NCBI RefSeq assembly: GCF_025717045.1
Contig: NZ_JAOVZN010000002.1
Span: 124,001-188,000 of the forward strand
Direction: 5' to 3'
Origin: Flavobacterium sp. SH_e
GTDB lineage: Bacteria; Bacteroidota; Bacteroidia; Flavobacteriales; Flavobacteriaceae
DNA length: 64,000 nucleotides
The notes under the pieces were generated by a model. That model saw only the letters and a list, made by a program, of their open reading frames with translations. It did not search any database and was not told where the DNA came from. Shown here in pieces: positions 46,633 to 56,069 of the stretch; within the stretch, counting starts at the first letter, position 1, and every line of letters begins with the position of its first letter. Both the position numbers and the translations under genes were made by a program.

Positions 46633-47624
46633 AGTTTTCTCTAATTATCTGTACTTATATGCGTCCTGAGCCGTTATTAAAATTGTTAATTTCGGTTCAA
46701 AATCAAATTTTATATCCAAATGAAATTTTAATTATTGACGGATCACTTGATGACAGAACGAAACTTGCTCTAGATAATAAGGAATTCAAAAATTTAAAAT
46801 ATTTTTTAGTCTCCAAAGAAGAAAGAGGATTAACGAAACAGCGTAATTATGGTATTTCCAAATTAGATGCTACAAGCGATATTGTATGTTTTTTGGATGA
46901 TGATATTGTTCTAGAACCTAATTATTTTCAAAATTTATTAAATACATACCTTTTATTTCCTAAAGCATTAGGAGTAGGAGGCTATATTGCAAATGAAATA
47001 AAATGGGACATAATTCCTGAAAATTATAAGTTCAAGATTAATGAATTCTATTTTGATGGATGGAAACGAAAGGATGGAAGTCGTTTTGTACTAAGAAAAA
47101 AACTGAATTTAGACAGTAATACTCCTCCAGGATTTTCACCTAATTTTTCTCATGGAAGAAGTGTTGGATTTTTACCTCCAAGCGGAAAGATTTATGAATC
47201 AGAACAATTAATGGGAGGCGTTTCGTCTTTCAGAAAATCAGTATTTGAGGAGTTTTCATTTTCAACTTATTTTGAAGGGTATGGTTTATATGAAGATGCA
47301 GATTTTTGCTTAAGATTGGCGAAAAAAGGGAAATTATACCTTAATACAGAAGCAAAGCTAAATCATTATCATGATCCTGCGGGTAGACCAAACCAATTTC
47401 ACTACGGCAAAATGGTAGTTAGAAACGGATGGTATGTTTGGCGAACAAAAAATCCTAATCCAATTTTGAAAGATCGTTTGAAATGGAATGCTATTACATT
47501 TTTATTGATTTTGATACGATTTACAAATGTTATTAATGGAGCTGAAAAAAAAGCTGCTTTTACAGAAGCAATAGGGCGAGTTGTTGGATGCTTTAGCCTA
47601 ATTTTAAATAAACCTAAAAAGTAA
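46629..47624 (+). CDS. Glycosyltransferase family 2
   Basis: 331 residues. SLIICTYMRPEPLLKLLISV, EILIIDGSLDDRTKLAL, ERGLTKQRNYGISKLDA and VCFLDDDIVLEPNYF are the donor motifs; YGLYEDADFCLRLAKKGKLY provides the base motif, and LNHYHDPAGRPNQF follows. It resembles rhamnosyltransferase-type GT2s with a C-terminal amphipathic tail. The next gene starts one base after its stop. Confidence 0.87.
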   Translation: MKFSLIICTYMRPEPLLKLLISVQNQILYPNEILIIDGSLDDRTKLALDNKEFKNLKYFLVSKEERGLTKQRNYGISKLDATSDIVCFLDDDIVLEPNYFQNLLNTYLLFPKALGVGGYIANEIKWDIIPENYKFKINEFYFDGWKRKDGSRFVLRKKLNLDSNTPPGFSPNFSHGRSVGFLPPSGKIYESEQLMGGVSSFRKSVFEEFSFSTYFEGYGLYEDADFCLRLAKKGKLYLNTEAKLNHYHDPAGRPNQFHYGKMVVRNGWYVWRTKNPNPILKDRLKWNAITFLLILIRFTNVINGAEKKAAFTEAIGRVVGCFSLILNKPKK

Positions 47625-47625
47625 A

Positions 47626-48615
47626 ATGAAAGAAAAAAAAGTAAAAGTTTATGTTTATGGACTTTGCAATATATTCTATGATGCATATTATCTTCAAGGA
47701 TTAAATGAAATTTATAAGAATTTTGAGTTTAATGTATCAAAGTTTCCGGCATTTAGCCAAGGCACATTTGCGGTAATTATTGAAGAAGGAAATCAATCAA
47801 AAAAAATAATCATAGATTCAAGAGATTCTAGTGAAATTAGCACAGCAGAACTTGAATGGTGCGATGTTTACGGAAAAATAAATTATAACAGTAAGGAGCT
47901 TCCAGTTAATCATGATAAAAATATTGTTCCTATTGGTCCAAGTTTTGGGGTTAAAATCTGGAATTTAAGTGAAACATTGTATTTTTTAAGTCTCAATTTT
48001 ATTAGGTTCAGAAAGAACATTACAAATAAAAAAGAGTTTATAGCAAATTATTGGAGACAATATAAAAGGCTAGAACTGAAAAAATACCAACATGTAAAAT
48101 CTTCTTCGAATGAAATCTTTTTTATGAATTCAATTTGGAAAAAAGAAAGTGAAACGAATGAGAATAGGGCTTTATTTATTGAAACATGTAAAAACAATTC
48201 GAATCTTATTTTTGAAGGAGGCTTTGCAGCTAGAACTAATGGCGACAATTTAGGTTTTGATAAATTAGTTTATTCAAAAAAAATTCCGCTTAATATTTAT
48301 ATTGAAAAAATTAAAAACTCTGCATTTGTATTTAATACACCAGCTGTTCTTTCTTGCCATGGTTGGAAATTAGGAGAATTTTTAGCTCTTGGAAAAGCAA
48401 TTATTACAACTCATCATTATAATGAATTGCCTGCAGTTTTAGAGAATGAAAAGCATGTTTTGTATATTGGAAATAAAGACGACTTGCAAAAAAACATTAA
48501 GAAATTGATAGATGATCCAATCTTTAAAGATAGTTTAGAATTGGAAAGCCGAGAATATTTTGAAAAATATTTAGCGCCTCAAAAAGTTATTTTAAGATTA
48601 GTAGAAAGAAACTAG
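47626..48615 (+). CDS. Putative GT-B-type glycosyltransferase, family unclear
   Basis: 329 residues. No full family signature is recognised. The C-terminal part AFVFNTPAVLSCHGWKLGEF followed by LALGKAIITTHHYNELPAV looks like the donor domain of a GT-B (spore-protein CgeB / family 1-like) enzyme, while the N-terminal KVYVYGLCNIFYDAYYLQGL is an unremarkable first Rossmann strand. It is packed between a GT2 and a GT4, one base from each, so a transferase role is likely. Confidence 0.55.
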   Translation: MKEKKVKVYVYGLCNIFYDAYYLQGLNEIYKNFEFNVSKFPAFSQGTFAVIIEEGNQSKKIIIDSRDSSEISTAELEWCDVYGKINYNSKELPVNHDKNIVPIGPSFGVKIWNLSETLYFLSLNFIRFRKNITNKKEFIANYWRQYKRLELKKYQHVKSSSNEIFFMNSIWKKESETNENRALFIETCKNNSNLIFEGGFAARTNGDNLGFDKLVYSKKIPLNIYIEKIKNSAFVFNTPAVLSCHGWKLGEFLALGKAIITTHHYNELPAVLENEKHVLYIGNKDDLQKNIKKLIDDPIFKDSLELESREYFEKYLAPQKVILRLVERN

Positions 48616-48616
48616 A

Positions 48617-49735
48617 ATGAATTTTTTAATAATAACACATGTCAATCATATTCATAAAGACAATCAATATTTTGGTTATGGACCATATATTGGAGAAATG
48701 AACATTTGGTTGAAATATGTAAATAAAGTAACAATTGTTGCTCCATTAAAAAATGGAAATATTTTGCCTATTGATCTATCTTATCAATGCGATAATATAG
48801 ATTTTAAAAACGTTCCAGATTTTAGTTTTACGTCTTTAAAAAGCAGAATAATATCAATTTTTAAATTACCGATCATTTTCTGGAATATCTATATGGCAAT
48901 GAAAAAAGCAGATCATATTCATTTAAGATGTCCAGGTAATATGGGATTAGTCGCTTGTTTTGTTCAAATTCTATTTCCAAAGAAAATAAAAACTGCTAAA
49001 TATGCTGGTAACTGGGATCCAAATAGCCAGCAACCTTGGACATATCGATTACAGAAGTATTTGCTAAAAAATACTTTCTTGACCAAAAACATGACAGTTT
49101 TAATTTACGGTGATTGGAAAAACCAATCTAAAAACATCAAATCTTTTTTTACAGCTACTTACTCTGATTCAGAAAAAGAGATAATCGATAAAAGCAACAC
49201 TAATTTGTTTTTTAAGTTTCTTTTTGTTGGAAGTTTAGTGGATGGGAAAAGACCTTTGTATGCAATAAAATTGATTGAAGGCTTGATTAAAAAAGGTTAC
49301 AATGTCACATTAGATTTATATGGAGATGGTGTAAAAAGAAATTCTCTTGAAAACTATATTCAGACTAACAATTTAGAGAAATATATTTTCTTAAAAGGAA
49401 ATCAAAATAGAGAAACTTTAAAAAAGGCATATAAAGAAAATCATTTTGTTGTATTGCCATCAAAAAGTGAAGGTTGGCCTAAAGCAATTGCAGAAGGAAT
49501 GTTTTGGGGATGTGTTCCTATTGCTACTAAAGTTTCGTGCGTTGCGTCGATGTTAGATTTTGGGAATAGAGGAATTATGTTAGAAATGAATTTAGAAAAA
49601 GATTTAAATGAAATTTCGCAAATAATTGAAAATGAAGGAGTTTTTACAAATAAAAGCAAATTAGCTGCGATTTGGTCGCAAAAATATACAACTGATATTT
49701 TCGAAAAAGAAATTAAAGCATTGTTGCAAGTATGA
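48617..49735 (+). CDS. Glycosyltransferase family 4 (GT-B)
   Basis: 372 residues. LIITHVNHIHKDNQYFGYGP at the N-terminus, HIHLRCPGNMGLVACFVQ, FKFLFVGSLVDGKRPLYAIK, LYGDGVKRNSLENYI and VVLPSKSEGWPKAIAEGMFW (E-x7-E) at the donor site. Retaining GT4 overall, normal length. It overlaps the next GT4 by 4 bases (ATGA). Confidence 0.88.
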   Translation: MNFLIITHVNHIHKDNQYFGYGPYIGEMNIWLKYVNKVTIVAPLKNGNILPIDLSYQCDNIDFKNVPDFSFTSLKSRIISIFKLPIIFWNIYMAMKKADHIHLRCPGNMGLVACFVQILFPKKIKTAKYAGNWDPNSQQPWTYRLQKYLLKNTFLTKNMTVLIYGDWKNQSKNIKSFFTATYSDSEKEIIDKSNTNLFFKFLFVGSLVDGKRPLYAIKLIEGLIKKGYNVTLDLYGDGVKRNSLENYIQTNNLEKYIFLKGNQNRETLKKAYKENHFVVLPSKSEGWPKAIAEGMFWGCVPIATKVSCVASMLDFGNRGIMLEMNLEKDLNEISQIIENEGVFTNKSKLAAIWSQKYTTDIFEKEIKALLQV

Positions 49736-50820
49736 GAATCGTACAAATAATAGATTCCTTAGAAACTGGAGGAGCAGAAAGAATGGCCGTAAATTATGCC
49801 AATGCACTTTCGGAGAAAGTTGAATTTTCGGGTCTAATAGCAACTCGTAAAGAAGGTTTGCTTTTAGGTTATTTAGATGAAAAAGTATCATATTTATTTT
49901 TGAAAAAAAAATCAAGTATTGATCCAAAAGCTCTTTCTAGATTGATTAATTATCTAAAAATAAATAAAGTAGAAGTAATTCATGCACATAGTTCTTCTTT
50001 TTTTATTGCTGCTTTAGCCAAAATTTTTGTTCCAAAGATTAAAATTATATGGCATGATCATTACGGTATTTCTCAAGATTTAGATTCTAGAAAAAACTTG
50101 ATGTTGAAAATAGCGTCATTTTTATTTTTAGGAATTATTTCAGTAAACGATTATCTGAAAAAATGGGCTCTAGATTATTTACATTGCCAGAATGTTTCTT
50201 ATTTTCCTAATTTTATAATTGAATCGGCAGATTCGTCAGGTAATTTTCAACTAAAAGGAATTGATGGTAAAAGAATAATTTGCGTAGCCAATTTGCGTCC
50301 GCAAAAAAATCATGAACTATTGATAAATGGTGCGCAAATACTTCATCAAAAATTTCCAGAATGGTCATTTCATTTAATTGGTAAAGATTTTTATGACGAC
50401 TATAGTAAAAATCTTGCAAAAAAAGTAAATGATCTTCAGCTTACTGAAACAGTATTTTTCTATGGAGAGATGAATAATACACAAAATTTACTAAGACAAT
50501 CTGAAATTGCTGTTTTGACTTCTCACTCGGAGGGACTTCCTTTAGCTGTTTTGGAATATGGATTGTCGAGCTTACCAGTTGTTGCAACAGATGTTGGCGA
50601 AGTAAAAAAAATTATACAGTCTCCACAAGAAGGTTTGTTAATAGAATCAAATAATTTGGAACAATTTGTAAAAGCTGTTGAATATTTGATAGAACAAGAA
50701 GAAACGAGAAAAATAATGGGAAAAAAGCTGTTTTCTCTAGTTGAACAGAATTTTAGTGAAAAATCAATTTTGAGTGGGTACATCGCATGGTTGAAATCTT
50801 TAACTACTTTTGCGAAATAA
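49732..50820 (+). CDS. Glycosyltransferase family 4 (GT-B)
   Basis: 362 residues. RIVQIIDSLETGGAERMAVN is the hallmark N-terminus of WbpH/WcaI-like GT4s; IIWHDHYGISQDL, ICVANLRPQKNHELLINGA, FYGEMNNTQNLLRQSEIAV and LTSHSEGLPLAVLEYGLSSL (E-x7-E) follow. It is the last GT before the ligase/polymerase. Probably a retaining transferase acting late in the repeat unit. Confidence 0.9.
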   Translation: MRIVQIIDSLETGGAERMAVNYANALSEKVEFSGLIATRKEGLLLGYLDEKVSYLFLKKKSSIDPKALSRLINYLKINKVEVIHAHSSSFFIAALAKIFVPKIKIIWHDHYGISQDLDSRKNLMLKIASFLFLGIISVNDYLKKWALDYLHCQNVSYFPNFIIESADSSGNFQLKGIDGKRIICVANLRPQKNHELLINGAQILHQKFPEWSFHLIGKDFYDDYSKNLAKKVNDLQLTETVFFYGEMNNTQNLLRQSEIAVLTSHSEGLPLAVLEYGLSSLPVVATDVGEVKKIIQSPQEGLLIESNNLEQFVKAVEYLIEQEETRKIMGKKLFSLVEQNFSEKSILSGYIAWLKSLTTFAK

Positions 50821-50835
50821 ACTGTTATTTATTAA

Positions 50836-52176
50836 ATGAAAAATACAAAATTTAATTATATATCATTAATCATTCTGCATATTGTAATCGCATTTGCTGT
50901 TTTTGCACTTCCTTTCTTGTCCAAAATTTATGCTTTTCTGATTCCAGTTATTGGTGCTTTTTTTGTTTTTAAAAATAAAAATAAAAACAATGAAGTATTG
51001 TATGTAAGTGCTTATCTAGTAGGAGCTGAGGTTTTTTTACGTATGACGGGTGGGAATTTTAACAATGAGTATGTTAAATATTTAGTCATTTTTTTTATGA
51101 TTTGCGGTATGATTTTTAGTAATTTTTCTAAAAATGCCGTCGTATATTCATTTTTTTTGATATTGCTTTTACCAGCTGTGTTAATTACTACAGAGACGGC
51201 AAACTTTGATATTAACATTAGAAAAATTTTAGCATTTAATTTATCTGGACCTTTTTGTTTAGCTATATGTGCAACTTATATGATTAATAGAAAGATTGTA
51301 TTTAATGATCTCCAGAATGTGTTAAAATCAATTGGTTTTCCCATAATAACAACTACTATTTATCTGTTTCTATATACGCCAAGCATAAAAGAGGTTGTTA
51401 CAGGAACCCAATCAAATTTTGCAACTTCGGGAGGGTTTGGTCCTAATCAAGTTTCTACAATATTAGGATTAGGCATATTTGTTTTTTTTACACAATTAAT
51501 TTTATTTTCAAAAACTAAAAAAGATATTTTTATTAATGGAGGTTTACTTATCTTCATAAGTTATAGAGGTATTGTAACTTTTTCAAGAGGAGGCGTTTTT
51601 ACTGCAATAGCCATGATTATTTGTCTTTTTGCCGTTGTTTATTATTTCTCTAATGCTAGAGGAAAGAGTAAATTTATTGTCGTTTTTGCTTTAACGGGTT
51701 TAATGTCTATTGGAATATGGACTTATACTACCTTACAAACACATGGACTTATTGAGAAACGATATGCTAATAAAGATGCTCGTGGGAGAGAGAAAAAAGA
51801 TCGTTTAGGGGGTAGGGAAGAAGTTATGAATGCAGAAATAAATTTGTTTTTAAATAATCCTATTTTTGGCGTAGGAGCTGGAATGAGTAAATTTGAGAGA
51901 GTTGAAGAATTAGGACAAGAAGTGGCCTCACATAGTGAAATTACACGGCTAGGTGCAGAACACGGAGTATTTGGCATTTTTGCGTTTTTAATTCTTTTTT
52001 TTACACCAATTGTGTGTTATTTAAATAATAAGCAACATTTGTATTTTCTATCATTTTTTATATTTTGGTTACTGACCATTAACCATGCAGCTATGAGAAT
52101 TGCTGCACCAGCGTTTGTTTATGCATTATCACTCTTATCAGTTCATATAAAAATTCCGGAGGAAACAGAAAATTAA
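50836..52176 (+). CDS. O-antigen ligase/polymerase-like membrane protein (Wzy/WaaL family)
   Basis: 446 residues with about twelve predicted helices. The large periplasmic loop (about residues 295-390) carries RGREKKDRLGGREEVMNAEI, NPIFGVGAGMSKFERVEELG and VASHSEITRLGAEHGVFGIF, the Wzy_C pattern of O-antigen ligases and polymerases with its conserved Arg and His. Such proteins either polymerise Und-PP-linked units or move a chain to lipid A or another acceptor, in the periplasm. The family cannot be split into Wzy and WaaL by sequence alone. Confidence 0.85.
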   Translation: MKNTKFNYISLIILHIVIAFAVFALPFLSKIYAFLIPVIGAFFVFKNKNKNNEVLYVSAYLVGAEVFLRMTGGNFNNEYVKYLVIFFMICGMIFSNFSKNAVVYSFFLILLLPAVLITTETANFDINIRKILAFNLSGPFCLAICATYMINRKIVFNDLQNVLKSIGFPIITTTIYLFLYTPSIKEVVTGTQSNFATSGGFGPNQVSTILGLGIFVFFTQLILFSKTKKDIFINGGLLIFISYRGIVTFSRGGVFTAIAMIICLFAVVYYFSNARGKSKFIVVFALTGLMSIGIWTYTTLQTHGLIEKRYANKDARGREKKDRLGGREEVMNAEINLFLNNPIFGVGAGMSKFERVEELGQEVASHSEITRLGAEHGVFGIFAFLILFFTPIVCYLNNKQHLYFLSFFIFWLLTINHAAMRIAAPAFVYALSLLSVHIKIPEETEN

Positions 52177-52200
52177 TAGGTTAGTTTTATTTTTTTACGA

Positions 52201-52209
52201 TACATTTGC
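52201..52209 (+). promoter_or_regulatory. Bacteroidota -7 promoter element of the initiating transferase
   Basis: TACATTTGC is an exact match to the extended -7 consensus TAnnTTTGC, 34 bases before the ATG at 52244. A TTAG at 52181 is the only -33-like candidate, 16 bases upstream, so the -33 is weak. It indicates that the last gene of the locus can be transcribed apart from the long operon. Confidence 0.55.
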
Positions 52210-52243
52210 CGTGCCCAATAATCATATTTAAAACCTATTAGTG

Positions 52244-53638
52244 ATGTTTTCAAAAAAGAAAATGCATTTCGAGATTTCGGAAAGAAAGGTTCTACTTTGT
52301 CTTTTCGATGCTGCATTTATATTTACAGCTTTGTTTCTATTGAGTTTACTTTTTGATTATCGATATTATTCTTTAAATGAAAATAGGTTTCTCAAATCTT
52401 TCTTGCTGATTGGTTATGTATATGTTTTCGGAGCAATTTTCGAAATGTATAATTTGCAAACAGCCAGCAATCAGTTTCAGATTCTGAAAAGTGTTATTCT
52501 AACCTCACTTACCGCTGTAACAGTATATTTATTTACGCCGGTTTTATCTCCAGAACTTCCTAAGCAAAGGGTCGTAATCGTAATTTTTTATTTTGCTGTT
52601 TTAAGTGCATTGCTGTTATGGCGCTTTTTCTATGTTTACTTTTTGGCATCACATCGTTTTTCTCAAAATGTGGTTTTGATTTGTGACCAAAGCGAGGTTG
52701 AAGATTTAGTTTTAGGATTAGAAAATGTCGATCCGCATTATAAAATTATTGGTTTTGTAAACTCCGATTCAGTTTCAGATGAAAATCTAGATTTTCATTA
52801 TGTAAAAGAAATAAAAAAAGAAGATTTGGAGCATTTTGTAACCACACACAATGTTTCGGAAATTATAATCGCATCACAAAAAACAGATGGTATCACAACC
52901 GATTTGTATCAGCAATTGCTTCACCTGTTAGAAAACGGAAACATTATCAGAGAATATACGCAAGTTTACGAAAGTAAAACGCAACGAATTCCTGTACACT
53001 ACATTGGTAGGGATTTTTATCGTTTCTTCCCATTTAGCAGAAGCAATAATAATAAATTGTATTTATTGCTGATTCGATTAATGGAACTTTTCTTTTCTTT
53101 TCTCGGACTTGTATTCTGTGCTATTTTTATTCCAATCATTGTCGTCGGAAATCTTTTTGCCAATAAAGGAAGTCTTTTTTATACTCAAGAAAGAGTTGGT
53201 AAAAATGGAGTTGTTTTCAAAATTTATAAATTCAGAACCATGACCGAGAATTCGGAAACCAATGGTGCTGTTTTTGCAACTCATAATGATAAAAGAGTTA
53301 CTCCGTTTGGTAAATTTATGCGAAAATCAAGAGTTGATGAACTTCCTCAATTTATTAATGTTTTAAAAGGCGATATGGCTGTAATTGGTCCAAGACCTGA
53401 AAGACCTTTCTTTGTTGAAGAAATTGCAAGTGTAATGCCTTTTTATGAAACGCGACATGTAATTAAACCGGGACTTACAGGCTGGGCGCAGGTAAATTAT
53501 TCGTACGGAGAATCGATCGACGAAAGTTTGATAAAACTTCAATACGATTTATATTATATCAAGCACAGAAGTGTATTTCTGGATCTTAGTATTACTTTCA
53601 AAACCATTACTACAGTTTTATTCTACCGAGGCCAATAA
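52244..53638 (+). CDS. Undecaprenyl-phosphate sugar phosphotransferase (WcaJ/PglC-type)
   Basis: 464 residues from ATG 52244; a GTG directly before it is an alternative. The N-terminal part has four predicted helices and a CoA-binding-like domain, as in WcaJ; from about residue 265 the catalytic domain follows: SLFYTQERVGKNGVVFKIYK, FRTMTENSETNG, RVTPFGKFMRKSRVDELPQF, INVLKGDMAVIGPRPERPFF, and PGLTGWAQVNYSYGES. It moves a sugar-1-phosphate (glucose, galactose or a 6-deoxy-HexNAc) to undecaprenyl phosphate. It is a second initiator besides the WecA-like protein at 9238. Confidence 0.93.
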   Translation: MFSKKKMHFEISERKVLLCLFDAAFIFTALFLLSLLFDYRYYSLNENRFLKSFLLIGYVYVFGAIFEMYNLQTASNQFQILKSVILTSLTAVTVYLFTPVLSPELPKQRVVIVIFYFAVLSALLLWRFFYVYFLASHRFSQNVVLICDQSEVEDLVLGLENVDPHYKIIGFVNSDSVSDENLDFHYVKEIKKEDLEHFVTTHNVSEIIIASQKTDGITTDLYQQLLHLLENGNIIREYTQVYESKTQRIPVHYIGRDFYRFFPFSRSNNNKLYLLLIRLMELFFSFLGLVFCAIFIPIIVVGNLFANKGSLFYTQERVGKNGVVFKIYKFRTMTENSETNGAVFATHNDKRVTPFGKFMRKSRVDELPQFINVLKGDMAVIGPRPERPFFVEEIASVMPFYETRHVIKPGLTGWAQVNYSYGESIDESLIKLQYDLYYIKHRSVFLDLSITFKTITTVLFYRGQ

Positions 53639-53641
53639 TAT

Positions 53642-54778
53642 CTAAATTATAATCGGAATTGGTCTTTTATTGCGAATTGCAGTTCGTACCAGTACAATTC
53701 CACTTGTGAAAATTAATGGTAAAGTGATAAAGAAATGTGCTTTGTTAATTAAAAACAAAAAGTAAACCACTAAAAGTACAAAGTTGATTAGCGAAAATCT
53801 ATAAGTCCATAATTTGTTTTTGAAAATTGAGAACAAAACCAAAACCAATAAAAGCGGACTAAATAATAGAACATTATAATTCATCGCCAGTTCTTGGTGA
53901 AAAGAATAAAATCCCATTGTAACAAAGAATATTCCCATTAGAGATAAAATCAAAAAATAGATTTTATCAACAGTTTTATTTCTTGCTAATACTACAAAAA
54001 GTAAAATAACGAGATAAGTATAGATATTATTCCACCAAGATTTTGGAGTTTCTTTAGTAAATTCCAGTAATGTTTTGCTTTTGGCAACCAAAGGTTTATT
54101 TTGGAAAGTAGTTTTCTCTAAACTGTTTTTTAATTCAAAAGGAAGAAAAATTCTTGTCCCCATTTGATCAACTTTAGTTCCGAAAATAATACTCGTGCCT
54201 AATTGATCGTAGAAATGACCATCGAAGTATGGAAATAGAATAGAGCGATAAGTTCTGTCAGTATCCTCTTTTTTAGTAATTACATTTTGTCCTAATGATT
54301 TATTGATGACATCCACAACCATCGATGTACAGTTTTTATCAATAAATTTATAAGTATATGATCTTTCTTCAGAAAATAGAGCTTTGTTCAAATTATCAAA
54401 AATTGTTTGTTTTAAAGCAGAAGAAATAAGAAGTTCTTGTTCGTAAACACTTCTTTTATCATCATTATAATCATTTAAAAAATCAGGAAAAGGATGCGCT
54501 ACAATAAAATACTGTAAATCACCTTTTGCAAATTTGGCAACGAAGTTTGGCGTTCTAAAATCAAAAGCGCCATAATTGTAAACAATATCAACATTGTTGA
54601 CTGGATCAGCAACGCGAATTGCTGTATGTCCAAAATATGAATAAGTTTCATTTCCAAGTCCGCAAGTAAGAACACTTATTTTAGCCTCTTTTGATAAAGG
54701 TATACTTTGGCTAAAACCAATAAAACTTACAAATAAGAAGAAAATAAAAAGTGTTTTTTTGAACATGACAGTTTTCAT
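53642..54778 (-). CDS. DUF4105 / Lnb N-terminal-domain membrane protein
   Basis: 378 residues. Signal peptide or anchor FKKTLFIFFLFVSFIGFSQS at residues 6-25, then a periplasmic domain with GLGNETYSYFGHTAIRV (His51) and FIDKNCTSMVVDVIN (Cys150), the likely Cys/His pair of this papain-like family, and five hydrophobic helices from about 245 to the C-terminus. The domain is named for Lnb, a lipoprotein N-acyltransferase, but a Bacteroidota role is not established to my knowledge. Its 3' end lies 3 bases from the 3' end of the glycosylphosphotransferase on the other strand. Confidence 0.8.
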   Translation of the reverse strand: MKTVMFKKTLFIFFLFVSFIGFSQSIPLSKEAKISVLTCGLGNETYSYFGHTAIRVADPVNNVDIVYNYGAFDFRTPNFVAKFAKGDLQYFIVAHPFPDFLNDYNDDKRSVYEQELLISSALKQTIFDNLNKALFSEERSYTYKFIDKNCTSMVVDVINKSLGQNVITKKEDTDRTYRSILFPYFDGHFYDQLGTSIIFGTKVDQMGTRIFLPFELKNSLEKTTFQNKPLVAKSKTLLEFTKETPKSWWNNIYTYLVILLFVVLARNKTVDKIYFLILSLMGIFFVTMGFYSFHQELAMNYNVLLFSPLLLVLVLFSIFKNKLWTYRFSLINFVLLVVYFLFLINKAHFFITLPLIFTSGIVLVRTAIRNKRPIPIII

Positions 54779-54811
54779 GATTAATTTTTTAAAGATTTTA
54801 TGGTTTATAAT

Positions 54812-55879
54812 TTACCTAAAGATTCCTAAGTCTACTTTCAATGAAAATATATTAGAATATAATGCTGTACTTTGATTTCCTAAATCAGTTAAGGCATAAT
54901 CAATTTGAATGCCTTTGTATCTAAATCCTAAACCAATATTAGGCTGAAAATTCACTTTTTCGGTATTGTCTAATTGCGTTACATTCTGAAAATTTCCTGC
55001 GCCAGCTCTCACGAAAACTAAATCGGTATAACCAAATTCAAACCCTAGAGCTGGGTCTATACTTACTACTTTTGATGAAATAATATCATTGGTCTGCTCA
55101 AATCGCATATTTAAGTTTGCTGAAGTTACAAGACTGCATTCGTTATGAAAATCAAATCTTTTTGAAACGCCTAATTGTGCTTTTGGCAATGTTATTTCTG
55201 TGCTTTCTGGTAATTCGTTATTTTCTCCCGGAATAGCATTTGCAATTTTTGCATATTCCTCTTCATCAATATTCCAGATATTGTAAGTCGTTGTAATATC
55301 TCGAAGCATTAATCCGAATTTCCAATCGTTTCTTTCAAACTGAAGTCCTATGTCAAATCCGAATCCCCAAGAATTGGCAAATTTCCCAATTATTCTTCGA
55401 ATTACTTTTGCATTAACACCATATTGAAATCCGTCTACAGGAAGTTTTCTCGCATAAGAAAAAGTAAAACCATAATCTGCTGTAGAAAAAAGGCTGATTC
55501 TGTTATAGTCGATATTTCCTTGATTGTCGATTAATTGTGTGGTGTCCATAATATCATCAACTCCAAAACGAATCATCGAAATTCCCCAAGCACTTTGATC
55601 ATCAATAGGACTTGCATAACCAATGTAGTCATATTGCGCAATATTCGCAAAATAACTAGCGTGCATTAAAGCAATTTCATGGTCTTCAAGATGTGTTAAT
55701 CCTGCCGGATTCCAATAAACAGCATTGACATCTTTTGTTGAAGCGACAACTGTACTTGACATTCCTAATGCAGCTGCATCGACACCAATATTCATAAACT
55801 CGTTCGAATATTTTCGAACGGTCTGGCCGTATTGCGAAGTGAAACTCCAAAATAATATAAATGCAAAAAGCTTCTTCAA
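54812..55879 (-). CDS. PorV/PorQ-family outer-membrane beta-barrel protein
   Basis: 355 residues. A signal peptide KKLFAFILFWSFTSQYGQTV is followed by NIGVDAAALGMSSTVVA and DVNAVYWNPAGLTHLEDHEI, the N-terminal signature of the PorV/PorQ (UPF0164) group, then repeated amphipathic strands with terminal hydrophobics ending in LKVDLGIFR. In type IX secretion PorV shuttles cargo, but this family is broad and only the resemblance is visible. It starts 34 bases upstream of the DUF4105 gene on the same strand, probably in one operon. Confidence 0.82.
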   Translation of the reverse strand: MKKLFAFILFWSFTSQYGQTVRKYSNEFMNIGVDAAALGMSSTVVASTKDVNAVYWNPAGLTHLEDHEIALMHASYFANIAQYDYIGYASPIDDQSAWGISMIRFGVDDIMDTTQLIDNQGNIDYNRISLFSTADYGFTFSYARKLPVDGFQYGVNAKVIRRIIGKFANSWGFGFDIGLQFERNDWKFGLMLRDITTTYNIWNIDEEEYAKIANAIPGENNELPESTEITLPKAQLGVSKRFDFHNECSLVTSANLNMRFEQTNDIISSKVVSIDPALGFEFGYTDLVFVRAGAGNFQNVTQLDNTEKVNFQPNIGLGFRYKGIQIDYALTDLGNQSTALYSNIFSLKVDLGIFR

Positions 55880-55920
55880 CTGATTATTTTTTGCAGACAG
55901 AGGTCTGTGTTAATTTTTAT

Positions 55921-55928
55921 CAAAAATA
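55921..55928 (-). promoter_or_regulatory. Bacteroidota -7 element of the PorV/PorQ-family gene
   Basis: Read on the minus strand this is TATTTTTG, an exact TAnnTTTG, 42 bases upstream of the ATG at 55879. It lies in a 190-base divergent intergenic region with a second -7 match for pssA at 56034 on the plus strand. Confidence 0.5.
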
Positions 55929-56013
55929 TAATAATTTACTCATCTAATAAGTTCATTTCCCTAAATATTCTGAAAGTCGAGCTTAGAAATAAAAAACTAT
56001 TGTAAAAACTCGT

Positions 56014-56041
56014 TTTGCATTGACTTATTATGCTAAATTTG
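56014..56041 (+). promoter_or_regulatory. Promoter of pssA
   Basis: TTTG (56014-56017) and TAAATTTG (56034-56041) match the Bacteroidota -33 and -7 elements with a 16-base spacer, a little shorter than the usual 17-23. The ATG is 28 bases downstream. Both elements read towards pssA. Confidence 0.55.
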
Positions 56042-56069
56042 TTCTCTACCATTATCAAAATTTCAAACT

